A stretch of 36,942 nucleotides of DNA from Ktedonobacteria bacterium. Its GTDB lineage: Bacteria; Chloroflexota; Ktedonobacteria; Ktedonobacterales; JADMIN01. The position numbers and the translations under genes are program-made. The stretch is taken from NCBI GenBank assembly GCA_027307065.1, contig DAHUXT010000004.1, positions 1 to 36,942 of the forward strand, read 5' to 3'. Positions 26,222 through 34,055 of the stretch are shown here, piece by piece (the stretch's first letter is position 1; every line of letters starts with the position of its first letter). The notes under the pieces are model-generated. The model saw only the letters and a list, made by a program, of their open reading frames with translations. It did no database searches and was not told the DNA's origin.

Positions 26222-26251
26222 TTGACCATATTGGTCTCCACGTGGCATACT
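26222..26251 (+). promoter_or_regulatory. sufB promoter with a palindrome over the -35 box
   Basis: TTGACC (26222-26227) and CATACT (26246-26251) are 18 bp apart. The palindrome GACCA-TAT-TGGTC (26224-26236) overlaps the -35 box, a typical repressor position. Iron-sulfur or iron control is plausible for suf genes but is inference. Confidence 0.45.
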
Positions 26252-26383
26252 ATATCCTAGCAGGTTAGTCAGGATTATGAACCGTCGCGCATTGAGTGCG
26301 CGATTCACACTGGTGATGCCCGATCATCCGTCGGACCAGATACTTCAAGGCCCGCAGTATTCCACCCTAGTGGAGGCAGAATA

Positions 26384-27790
26384 GTGGCAACAGATACCAT
26401 TGTCGGCAACGACCTCGAACAATACAAGTGGGGCTTCAGCAAGCCTGAGAATTACGTCTTCAAATCGCGCAAGGGCTTGTCGCACGAAATCGTCGAGGAG
26501 ATTAGCCAGCTCAAGGGCGAGCCGCAGTGGATGCGTGACTTCCGCCATAAGAGTCTGGATCTCTTCCTCAAGCGGCCGATGCCAACCTGGGGCGGCGACC
26601 TGAGCGGGATCGACTTCGACGATATCTATTACTACGTCAAGCCGACCGAGCAGGCAGGCGCCACATGGGACGATCTGCCCGAAGAGATCAAGGACACGTT
26701 CGAAAAGTTGGGCATTCCCGAGGCGGAGCGCAAGTATCTGGCTGGCGTCGGCGCACAGTACGAGTCTGAGGTGATCTATCACAAGGTGCGCGAAGATCTC
26801 GAGCGCCAGGGTGTCATCTTTGTGGACCCGAACACCGGCCTGCGCGAGCACGAGGATCTCTTCCGCAAGTATTTCGCGACGGTGATTCCGCCGAACGATA
26901 ACAAGTTCTCCGCGCTCAATAGCGCTGTCTGGAGCGGTGGCAGCTTCATCTACATCCCGAAGGGTGTGCGCGTCGAGATTCCGCTACAGGCTTACTTCCG
27001 CATCAACGCCCGCAATATGGGGCAGTTCGAGCGGACGCTTATCATCGCCGACGAAGACAGCTACGTACACTATGTAGAGGGCTGCACGGCGCCAACGTAC
27101 ACGTCCGACAGCCTCCACAGCGCCGTCGTCGAGATCATCATCCACAAGAATGCGCGGGTACGATACACCACCATCCAGAACTGGTCGAAGAACGTCTACA
27201 ATCTGGTGACGAAACGCGCCGCCGCCTATCGCGATGCGACGATGGAATGGGTAGACGGGAATCTTGGCTCGAAAGTGACCATGAAGTATCCGGCGGTGTG
27301 GCTGATGGGCCAGCACGCGCGTGGCGAGGTGCTCTCGGTGGCGTTTGCCAGCGATGGTCAGCACCAGGACGCGGGCGGCAAGGTGGTGCATGTCGCGCCA
27401 AATACGTCGTCGCAGATCGTTTCGAAGTCCATCTCGAAGGGCAGCGGCCGCTCCAGCTATCGCGGGCTGCTGAAGGTGCAAAAGGGCGCGACCAATGTGA
27501 AGTCCAACGTGCGCTGCGATGCGCTGCTGCTGGACGAAGCGAGCCGCACCGACACCTATCCGTACATCGAAATCGAGGAAGAGGACGTCGAAATTGGGCA
27601 CGAGGCAACTGTCTCGAAGGTCGGTGAGGAACAGCTCTTCTACCTGATGAGCCGTGGTCTCTCCGAGAGCGAGGCGTACTCGATGATCGTCAGTGGCTTC
27701 ATCGAGCCGATTGCCAAGGAACTGCCGCTAGAATACGCCGTCGAATTGAACCGGCTGATTCAACTGGAGATGTCGGGCTCGGTCGGATAG
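26384..27790 (+). CDS. sufB: Fe-S cluster assembly scaffold SufB
   Basis: SufB is the scaffold of the SufBC2D complex that builds Fe-S clusters. The 468-aa length is standard. Recognisable parts are the N-terminal [45 protein letters not shown], the beta-helix block [27 protein letters not shown] and the C-terminal [25 protein letters not shown]. It is the first gene of a SufB-SufD-Rieske run. The partner ATPase SufC, which usually comes first, is absent here. A gene with TTGACC promoter and operator palindrome 130 bp upstream suggests separate regulation. Confidence 0.97.
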   Translation: MATDTIVGNDLEQYKWGFSKPENYVFKSRKGLSHEIVEEISQLKGEPQWMRDFRHKSLDLFLKRPMPTWGGDLSGIDFDDIYYYVKPTEQAGATWDDLPEEIKDTFEKLGIPEAERKYLAGVGAQYESEVIYHKVREDLERQGVIFVDPNTGLREHEDLFRKYFATVIPPNDNKFSALNSAVWSGGSFIYIPKGVRVEIPLQAYFRINARNMGQFERTLIIADEDSYVHYVEGCTAPTYTSDSLHSAVVEIIIHKNARVRYTTIQNWSKNVYNLVTKRAAAYRDATMEWVDGNLGSKVTMKYPAVWLMGQHARGEVLSVAFASDGQHQDAGGKVVHVAPNTSSQIVSKSISKGSGRSSYRGLLKVQKGATNVKSNVRCDALLLDEASRTDTYPYIEIEEEDVEIGHEATVSKVGEEQLFYLMSRGLSESEAYSMIVSGFIEPIAKELPLEYAVELNRLIQLEMSGSVG

Positions 27791-27900
27791 GCCGCGCATT
27801 CGCGAGCCAGGCTGTGCGGTGGGAGCAATCTCGCCGCGAATGGCCTCCTTTGGCTGGCGGACTCCGTCGGGAGAGACGTACTACCGAATCATTCAACATC

Positions 27901-27930
27901 GTTCAGGATTGTTCAGGATTGTTCGGGATG
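27901..27930 (+). repeat. Decamer tandem repeat between sufB and sufD
   Basis: GTTCAGGATT, GTTCAGGATT and GTTCGGGATG follow each other directly (the third differs at two positions). They lie just before the hairpin at 27936. Confidence 0.85.
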
Positions 27931-27935
27931 GTTTC

Positions 27936-27971
27936 AGGCGGGGCGGCTCTGGCTGCTCCGCCTTCATTTTT
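27936..27971 (+). terminator. Terminator-like hairpin between sufB and sufD
   Basis: AGGCGGGGC and GCTCCGCCT form a 9-bp stem (one G-U) with a 10-nt loop, followed by TCATTTTTC. It looks like an intrinsic terminator inside the 219-bp sufB-sufD gap and could reduce sufD transcription relative to sufB. Confidence 0.6.
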
Positions 27972-28009
27972 CGCCTTGAAATTGTTGCGGTAAAAAAGGG
28001 GATAATTCC

Positions 28010-29344
28010 ATGACTGCTCCTGTGGCCCGGCGCGGCTTCAGCGAAGAGGCGATTCACGCGCTGAGTGAGCGCCAGGGTGAACCGGCATGGATGCGCGAGC
28101 GTCGGCTGGATGCCTGGAAGATCTACGAAAGCCTGCCAATGCCGACCCGCCAGGATGAAGAGTGGCGGCGTACCGACCTGCGCGCGCTCAAGTTGGACGA
28201 CATCGCGCCATTCGCCGAAGACGCCGCCTTGTCTCACAGTCTGCTGCCACAATCCGAGCGCGACGAGGCTTTCGCGGGCATTCTGGCGTTGCGCAACGGC
28301 GAGCGCGTGGAACACTCCCTCCGCGACGATCTTCGCAGCCAGGGTGTGATTTTCACCGATTTGCGTTCGGCCATTCAGGAGCATGGCGAGTTGGTGCGGA
28401 AGCACTTCATGACGCGCTGTGTGCCAGCCAACGACAGCAAGTTCGCCGCGCTGCATGGCGCATTCTGGCAAAATGGCGTCTTCCTCTACGTGCCGAAGGG
28501 CGTCGCCGTCACAGAGCCGTTCCGCGTGATTGTCTCCGCCGCGCTTCAGGGTTCGGCCGGTCTGGCACATACGCTGGTGGTGCTGGATGAAGGCGCGCAG
28601 GCCACGCTCGTCGAAGATGCCGCCTCGGATAAGACCACCGAGCAGGGGATGAGCAGCCGCGTCGTCGAGTTGATTATGGAGCGGGCGTCGGTGCTGCATT
28701 ACGTGGGCGTCCAACGTCTCGGCCGCGCTGTCTACGACTTCCATACCGAACGTGTGCTGCTCGGGCGCGATACCAATGCCACGCTACAAACCATCGAGCT
28801 AGGCAGCCGTCTCACCAAAGGACGGGTCGAGGCGATCCTCTCGGGTGATGGTGCGAGCGTCAAGCTGCTCGGCCTCTACATCGCCGATGGCAAGCAGCAT
28901 ATGGACCGCTACACGCTGCAGGACCACCGTGCCGCGAGTGGTACCAGTGACCTGCTCTTCAAGGGAGTGGTAACCGACGAGGCGCGTTCGGTCTACTCAG
29001 GACTTATTCGGGTGATGCCAGAGGGCAAAGGGACGGCGGCCTATCAGCAGAATCGCAATTTGCTGCTGAGTCGTAAAGCGCGCGCCGACTCGATCCCGAA
29101 TCTGGAGATCGGCGCCAACGACATCATTGGCTGCACGCATGGCGCGACCGTCGGCAAGGTGGATGAAGAGCAGCTTTTCTATCTGATGTGCCGCGGGCTG
29201 ACGCGTGTGGATGCGACCCGGCTGATTGTTGAGGGTTTTGTCGATCCGCTAGTGGCCGATGTGCCGGTAGCGGGCCTGCGAGACACATTGCGCCGCGAGA
29301 TTTCAGCACGCGTGGGCGAGGCTGAGACGGCGCTGGCATCATAG
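28010..29344 (+). CDS. sufD: Fe-S cluster assembly protein SufD
   Basis: SufD, the paralog of SufB in the SufBC2D complex, 444 aa. The N-terminal segment has GEPAWMRERRLDAWKIYESLPMPTRQDEEWRRTDL. The beta-helix region shows HGAFWQNGVFLYVPKGVAVTEPFRV and YTLQDHRAASGTSDLLFKGVVTDEARSVYSGL. The end is [22 protein letters not shown]. The ATG at 28010 is preceded by AAAAAGGGGATAA. It lies after the repeat and hairpin described above. Confidence 0.95.
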   Translation: MTAPVARRGFSEEAIHALSERQGEPAWMRERRLDAWKIYESLPMPTRQDEEWRRTDLRALKLDDIAPFAEDAALSHSLLPQSERDEAFAGILALRNGERVEHSLRDDLRSQGVIFTDLRSAIQEHGELVRKHFMTRCVPANDSKFAALHGAFWQNGVFLYVPKGVAVTEPFRVIVSAALQGSAGLAHTLVVLDEGAQATLVEDAASDKTTEQGMSSRVVELIMERASVLHYVGVQRLGRAVYDFHTERVLLGRDTNATLQTIELGSRLTKGRVEAILSGDGASVKLLGLYIADGKQHMDRYTLQDHRAASGTSDLLFKGVVTDEARSVYSGLIRVMPEGKGTAAYQQNRNLLLSRKARADSIPNLEIGANDIIGCTHGATVGKVDEEQLFYLMCRGLTRVDATRLIVEGFVDPLVADVPVAGLRDTLRREISARVGEAETALAS

Positions 29345-29374
29345 TAGCGGTATTCTGCGAGGGAGTAATGTGAT

Positions 29375-29692
29375 ATGGCAATCGTCGAGGTTGGCCCGGA
29401 GGGTGACATCGAGCCGGGTCAGTCGGCGTGCGTCGTCGTCGGCGATACACCAATAGCGATTTTCAACGTCAATGGTGAACTGTATGCGATCGGCGATACC
29501 TGCACGCACGAAGATTTTTCGCTTTCCGAGGGCGAAGTTTTCGAGGATGCAACCGTCGAGTGCGCGCTGCACGGATCGCGGTTCGACCTTCACACCGGTG
29601 AGGCGCTCTCGCTACCGGCAACCGGTTCAGCGGGCAGATATGACGTCTGGGTTGAGGACGGCATGATCAAAATCGATGTGCCAGAGGCGTGA
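29375..29692 (+). CDS. Rieske-type 2Fe-2S ferredoxin of the suf cluster
   Basis: A 105-aa Rieske protein. The cluster ligands are Cys 43 and His 45 (DTCTHEDFSLSEG) and Cys 63 and His 66 (VECALHGSRFDLHTG), the CxH and CxxH boxes. It is soluble, with no membrane helix, as in biphenyl-dioxygenase-type ferredoxins and the Rieske proteins often found in suf operons of Actinobacteria and Chloroflexota. It follows sufD by 30 bp. It may give electrons or iron to cluster assembly. A terminator follows 32 bp later. Confidence 0.92.
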   Translation: MAIVEVGPEGDIEPGQSACVVVGDTPIAIFNVNGELYAIGDTCTHEDFSLSEGEVFEDATVECALHGSRFDLHTGEALSLPATGSAGRYDVWVEDGMIKIDVPEA

Positions 29693-29723
29693 CGACCACC
29701 ATCAAACACGCGAGGCGAGATCG

Positions 29724-29755
29724 AGGCGCATTCGGTTCGTCCGGGTGCGCCTTTT
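29724..29755 (+). terminator. Rho-independent terminator of the suf operon
   Basis: AGGCGCA and TGCGCCT form a 7-bp stem with a 15-nt loop that can fold further, followed by TTTTCAT. It lies 32 bp after the Rieske stop. Confidence 0.65.
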
Positions 29756-29787
29756 CATCGGGCAAAGTTGATGCTGCCATGCGTGGC

Positions 29788-30771
29788 CTACAGCGGTACG
29801 AATACCGTATCGGCTGTGTAGACCTGATGCTCAATCGTTGCGGTGGCCGTCACGAAGCACGGAGTCCCCGCGAGGCCGCCAAATTGCACCGTAAAGGTTG
29901 CCAGGCCATAGGCATCGGTTTTTGTTGGCCCAAATTTCAAGATGCCGCCTGGAATCTGCACAGCGAGTGACACAGGGACATGTGGAACCGGCGCCACGTC
30001 GTGCGTGATCCGCACAAACACCTTCACGGAGCCGCCGCTGGGTGAATTGCTCGACATCCACGCACCGATCTGGTAGAGCGGCACTTCAGGCGTTGGCGCG
30101 TTGGCTTCGGACCCCGGTTGTATGACGAGGCCGCCGCTATAGCTGCTCACAGTCGGTGTGGACGGCGCTACATTCAACTGTTTGGTCGCCTTGCGCGCGT
30201 AGGATGTCACCGCCACGCCCCCCACGACCGCGACGAGCAGCATGAGTGCCAGTGCAACTAATATCGCCACGGTTTTGCGCATGCGCTTCCAGCCGTCCAT
30301 GCTGAGTTCGTGAAAGGCGAACGCGTCCTCGCGCATGATGGGCTTTCCCGTGATATGCTCATCGGCTCCGAGCAATTCACGTTCGAGATCGAGCGCCGCG
30401 AATGCGTCATCGTCTGGCCAGTGCGTGTCGCCGTCGTCAGGAGCCTGAGCCTGCTCCCAGGGATCTGCCTCAACATCCTCGCGCACTTCCGCGCTCAATA
30501 CCGGGACGATGACCGGATAGGTGGACTCTGGAGCGTGTCGAAGTTCCGTTTCGGACGGCGGGAATATCTCGACGACAGCCGCCATTTGTCCACTCTGACC
30601 CCCGAATCCAACGGCAGCAGATGGGCTGACAACCGTCGGCTGGTACGCAATGGGCGTTTCCAGCGGACCAGGCGTGGGTCGCACAGACGGTATATGCACA
30701 GGCTGAGAAACATCCTGGCCGATGATCGCGAATGGAAGGTGGCGTTCGTGGAAAGGATCGGTGCTGTCCAT
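29788..30771 (-). CDS. Single-pass membrane protein with C-terminal Ig-like domain, unknown function
   Basis: A 327-aa protein I do not recognise. Residues 1-165 are soluble, Pro- and acid-rich and probably disordered (for example ADPWEQAQAPDDGDTHWPDDD). One membrane helix spans about 166-190 (TVAILVALALMLLVAVVGGVAV). The C-terminal 130 residues look like an extracytoplasmic Ig/Big-type domain (VKVFVRITHDVAPVPHVPVSL, TDAYGLATFTVQFGG). The arrangement resembles a receptor or anchor. The RBS GGGAGGAAGC precedes the ATG. A regulatory motif shared with the HTH gene is 37-47 bp upstream. Confidence 0.75.
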   Translation of the reverse strand: MDSTDPFHERHLPFAIIGQDVSQPVHIPSVRPTPGPLETPIAYQPTVVSPSAAVGFGGQSGQMAAVVEIFPPSETELRHAPESTYPVIVPVLSAEVREDVEADPWEQAQAPDDGDTHWPDDDAFAALDLERELLGADEHITGKPIMREDAFAFHELSMDGWKRMRKTVAILVALALMLLVAVVGGVAVTSYARKATKQLNVAPSTPTVSSYSGGLVIQPGSEANAPTPEVPLYQIGAWMSSNSPSGGSVKVFVRITHDVAPVPHVPVSLAVQIPGGILKFGPTKTDAYGLATFTVQFGGLAGTPCFVTATATIEHQVYTADTVFVPL

Positions 30772-30798
30772 GCTTCCTCCCGGTAAATATCTAGAGAA

Positions 30799-30818
30799 AG
30801 TGTATTATGTCTGCTAGC
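30799..30818 (-). promoter_or_regulatory. Putative -10 box and shared operator-like motif upstream of the membrane-protein gene
   Basis: On the minus strand GCTAGCAGACA (30818-30808) stands three bases before TACACT (30804-30799). The same 11-mer stands three bases before TATACT in the HTH gene promoter. The -35 region here is weak. Confidence 0.5.
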
Positions 30819-30829
30819 TATTTGCCGCG

Positions 30830-30852
30830 ATAGGACGCTAGAAAGTTCCTAT
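30830..30852. repeat. Inverted repeat upstream of the membrane-protein gene
   Basis: ATAGGA and TCCTAT are separated by 11 nt. It may be a second control site. Weak evidence. Confidence 0.25.
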
Positions 30853-30956
30853 GGTGAAGGCGCTGGCTAGACAATGTGCAGTCAAATCTACCAGACAATT
30901 ACCAACCGGGCAATACCCAACCGATGCTTTCGTTTCTTGTTGGCTAAAACGGTTGA

Positions 30957-31913
30957 CTACTCATCGCGGATACGACGTAGCCATTGTTCCGCGCCTTCGA
31001 TGGCCTGTTCGCCGGTCGGCAGTTCGCCCTCTAGGGGGATTTTGTGAACGCCTGAGGCGTCGAACGGTGTGATCGGAGCGTCTGGGGGTGTGCCGCGCTC
31101 CTCAAGATCATGCACGTAGGCTGAGGCTGTTGGGTCTTCCGCGACGAGGGAGGACACTCGTTGCGTAAAGCGCTGCGCTGCGCGCGAGAGTTCCTTGAGT
31201 TGAAGGTCAAATCCTTTTAGCAGATCAAGTTTGCGCAACAACGCCTCCGAGACAGGCAGATTGGGCGTGGCTGAGACGTAGTGCGGCGCGCTGCCCCACA
31301 GGCTCAGCGAGGGAATGCCCTGAGAGCGGGCCGCATCTTGCAGGATGGCGACGATGCCGGTTGGCCCAGTATATCGGGTACGATCGATGCCGTGACTTTG
31401 CATCGCCTTGAGGAACTCTTCCGTCGTGGCGGCCCCGCCAATTTGCACTGGCGCGGTATGTGGCACTTCGGCGACCAATGCTCCGAGGACGATGATATCT
31501 TCGACATGACACATTTTGGCGACGTCGATTACCTCGCGGGTGAACGTGCGCCAGCGGAAGTGTGGCTCATCGCCCAGCAGCAGGATGACATCGCGACGCG
31601 CGGCCTCCGCCTCGTCTTCTGCCTCATCTTGTGATGCGGCGGTTGGCCCCGGAGGATGCGCGATATAAAACCTGTTCGCGGGCCAGGTCACGCGGCGCAA
31701 CATGCCGCGATTGACACGAATGGTCGGTCGAGACTGCGTAAAATCGAAAAATTCCTCGCCATCCAACTCGGCAAATGAGGTGGCGTCCCATTGATTGATG
31801 AGAAACTTGATGGCCCACGTCGCCGCGTCCGCTGCGTCATTCCACCCGTTGAAGGCGGCGATGAGTGTCGCACGCTCGGTCGTTGGCGTTTCCGAGACTC
31901 GCACATGCTCCAT
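30957..31913 (-). CDS. PAC2 family (proteasome assembly chaperone-like) protein
   Basis: A 318-aa protein of the PAC2 family: ATLIAAFNGWNDAADAATWAIKFLINQW at the start, then DFTQSRPTIRVNRGM, ILLGDEPHFRWRTFTREVIDVA, IVLGALVAEVPHTAPVQIGG, and SLWGSAPHYVSATPNLPVSEALLRKL. Eukaryotic PAC2 helps proteasome assembly, and actinobacterial and Chloroflexota homologs are linked to it by fold only. The C-terminal 60 residues are a variable tail. Its actual role here is unknown, and no proteasome gene is in the window. Three RBS-like repeats precede the ATG. Confidence 0.88.
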   Translation of the reverse strand: MEHVRVSETPTTERATLIAAFNGWNDAADAATWAIKFLINQWDATSFAELDGEEFFDFTQSRPTIRVNRGMLRRVTWPANRFYIAHPPGPTAASQDEAEDEAEAARRDVILLLGDEPHFRWRTFTREVIDVAKMCHVEDIIVLGALVAEVPHTAPVQIGGAATTEEFLKAMQSHGIDRTRYTGPTGIVAILQDAARSQGIPSLSLWGSAPHYVSATPNLPVSEALLRKLDLLKGFDLQLKELSRAAQRFTQRVSSLVAEDPTASAYVHDLEERGTPPDAPITPFDASGVHKIPLEGELPTGEQAIEGAEQWLRRIRDE

Positions 31914-31917
31914 CGTC

Positions 31918-31948
31918 TTAGCCTCCTGTTAGCCTCCAGATAGCCTCC
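31918..31948 (-). promoter_or_regulatory. Three tandem Shine-Dalgarno-like repeats before the PAC2 gene
   Basis: Read on the minus strand, GGAGGCTA occurs three times with a period of about 11 nt. The last copy ends 4-5 bases before the ATG. The nearest copy is the usual RBS. The other two are spare. Confidence 0.65.
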
Positions 31949-32070
31949 TCGATCCATGACGAGCGCATACGCATCCTGACGCGCTACGCATGGAGGAAGA
32001 ATTGATTCTGGCTCCCCTTTGGATGCATCTTCCCATAGTATACCATCCCAGTCAGGAGCAGGAGGGATAG

Positions 32071-33984
32071 TTAACGCTTCGATGGCGTGGCGCGTTTCCG
32101 CGGTGATGCGGCCTCAGATGTGGAGGCGCCGCTCTGGCGTGTGCTGCGGGCCACATGCGATTTTTGCGGCTTACTCGCGCCGTTGCCACCGTTGCCGTGG
32201 CTCGACTTGCCGTTGTCGTTGCCGTTTTGCTTGCCATGATGCGCGCCGTTGTGGCTCGCCTTGCCATTGGTTGCGTGGTTCCCGTTACTCCGATGCGCGT
32301 CTGGGCGCTCGACGAGCAAGCCCGCGGTCTCGGCATCTTCGATGGTGTAGCGATATCCCTGCTCCGTCAGGAAGAGTTGCCGGTTGGCTGAGAACTCCTG
32401 GTCGCGGGTATCACGTGTCACAATCGTATAAAAATGCGCCGGGCGACCATCTGCCTTGGGGCGCAAGAGCCGCCCGAGACGTTGAGCCTCTTCTTGGCGC
32501 GAGCCAAACGTGCCAGAGACCTGAATGGCGACGTTCGCGTCGGGCAGATCAATGGCGAAGTTGGCAACTTTACTCACCACTAGCCGTTTGATCTCGCCGT
32601 GCCGGAATTGTTCGTATAGCTTCTCGCGCTGAGTGTTGGTGGTGCGCCCAGTCAGCAGCGGAGCGTCGAGCATCTCCGCCAGATATTTCAACTGGTCGAG
32701 ATACTGGCCGATAACGAGCACCTGATCGTCGGCGTGGCGTTGGATAAGCTCGCTGACGACCCGCATCTTGATCGGATTCTCTGCCGCCATCCGATATTTC
32801 TCCCGCTCCTCAGAGACGGCGTACATCAGGCGCTCTTCTGGGTCAAGCGCCACACGTATCTCGTAGCATTCCGCGGTCGCGATCCAACCTTGACGTTCGA
32901 GCTCGCGCCAGGGCACATCGAATCGCTTGGGGCCGATCAAGCCAAACACATCTGCCTCTCGCTCGTCCTCGCGCACCAATGTTGCCGTCAGCCCCAGGCG
33001 TCGGCGCGCCTGAATCTCGGCGGTAATGCGGAATATCGGCGCGGGCAGCAAGTGCACCTCGTCGTAAATGATGAGACCCCAGTCGTGTTCGGTCATCAGG
33101 CCGAAGTGCGGGAAATTGCCATCTTCGCTGGGACGATATGTCAGCATCTGGTAGGTGGTAACCGTCACCGGGCGAATGTCTTTGCGTTCTCCGGTGTATT
33201 CGCCCACCTGATCGGCGGTGAGGGTCGTTTTGTCGAGCAACTCGGCGATCCACTGGCGCACTGCGACGGTGCTTGGCGTCAAGATGAGTGTTGACCGCTG
33301 CACCGCGTTCATCGCGCCGATACCGACGACCGTCTTGCCCGCGCCGCAGGGCAGCACTACTACGCCGCTGCCACCGCTCACGCCTCCGCCCGCGTAAAAC
33401 GCTGCAACCGCGTCCTGTTGGTAGGCCCGTAGCTGAAAGGGTTTGCCAGACATCGCGAGTTCGCGCTGCCCGAGCGTTAGCGCCTCTCCATCGGTGTAGC
33501 CGGCCAGGTCTTCCGCCGGGAATCCGATGGCGACGAGCGCCTGCTTGATGTGGCCGCGCCTTGCTGGGTCGACGATGAGCGTATTGGCGTCGCGTTGCTC
33601 CAGAATGAACGCCTGCATCCGCTTCTGGCGTGAGACCTCGGTAATCAGCGGAACATCGTCAGAGATGAGCGCGAGATTCTGCCCGTCGCGCACCAGTTTC
33701 AGCCGGCCGTAACGTCCAATGTACTCGCGAATGTCCGTGACAATATTCGGCGGCAGATCATACTTGCTGAACTGATCGAGCATCGCCAGCACGCGCGCGG
33801 CATTGAGCCCTGCGGCGGCGGCGGTCCAGAGCGATAGCGGCGTCAGCCGGTAGGTGTGGATGTGCTCCGGAGACTTCTCCAGTTCCGCGAACTGCGCCAG
33901 GGCGTCGCGCGCCTCGGCATACAGCGGATGGTCCACCTCTAGCAGAATACTGCGGTCGCTCTGCACGATCATCGGATTAGTCAT
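32071..33984 (-). CDS. XPB-type DNA repair helicase
   Basis: A superfamily 2 helicase of the bacterial XPB branch (638 aa from this start). The N-terminal part (NPMIVQSDRSILLEVDHPLYAEA) is the helicase XPB/Ssl2 N-terminal domain. Walker A is PCGAGKT (Lys near 217), Walker B is DEVH (about 308-311), the RED motif is in TATLVREDEREADVF, and motif VI is EEAQRLGRLLRPK. ATG 33984 is chosen because the family begins there. An in-frame GTG at 34023 is possible, and neither has a strong RBS. The last 75 residues are Asn/Gly/His/Lys-rich and probably disordered. It follows the hydrolase gene in the same direction and is likely cotranscribed. Confidence 0.92.
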   Translation of the reverse strand: MTNPMIVQSDRSILLEVDHPLYAEARDALAQFAELEKSPEHIHTYRLTPLSLWTAAAAGLNAARVLAMLDQFSKYDLPPNIVTDIREYIGRYGRLKLVRDGQNLALISDDVPLITEVSRQKRMQAFILEQRDANTLIVDPARRGHIKQALVAIGFPAEDLAGYTDGEALTLGQRELAMSGKPFQLRAYQQDAVAAFYAGGGVSGGSGVVVLPCGAGKTVVGIGAMNAVQRSTLILTPSTVAVRQWIAELLDKTTLTADQVGEYTGERKDIRPVTVTTYQMLTYRPSEDGNFPHFGLMTEHDWGLIIYDEVHLLPAPIFRITAEIQARRRLGLTATLVREDEREADVFGLIGPKRFDVPWRELERQGWIATAECYEIRVALDPEERLMYAVSEEREKYRMAAENPIKMRVVSELIQRHADDQVLVIGQYLDQLKYLAEMLDAPLLTGRTTNTQREKLYEQFRHGEIKRLVVSKVANFAIDLPDANVAIQVSGTFGSRQEEAQRLGRLLRPKADGRPAHFYTIVTRDTRDQEFSANRQLFLTEQGYRYTIEDAETAGLLVERPDAHRSNGNHATNGKASHNGAHHGKQNGNDNGKSSHGNGGNGASKPQKSHVARSTRQSGASTSEAASPRKRATPSKR

Positions 33985-34055
33985 CTGTATCGGCACGGTG
34001 ATTATTGCCTCGTTGCTAGTCACTCGCAGGGATTCGGTCGAATGTTGGTAGCCAT

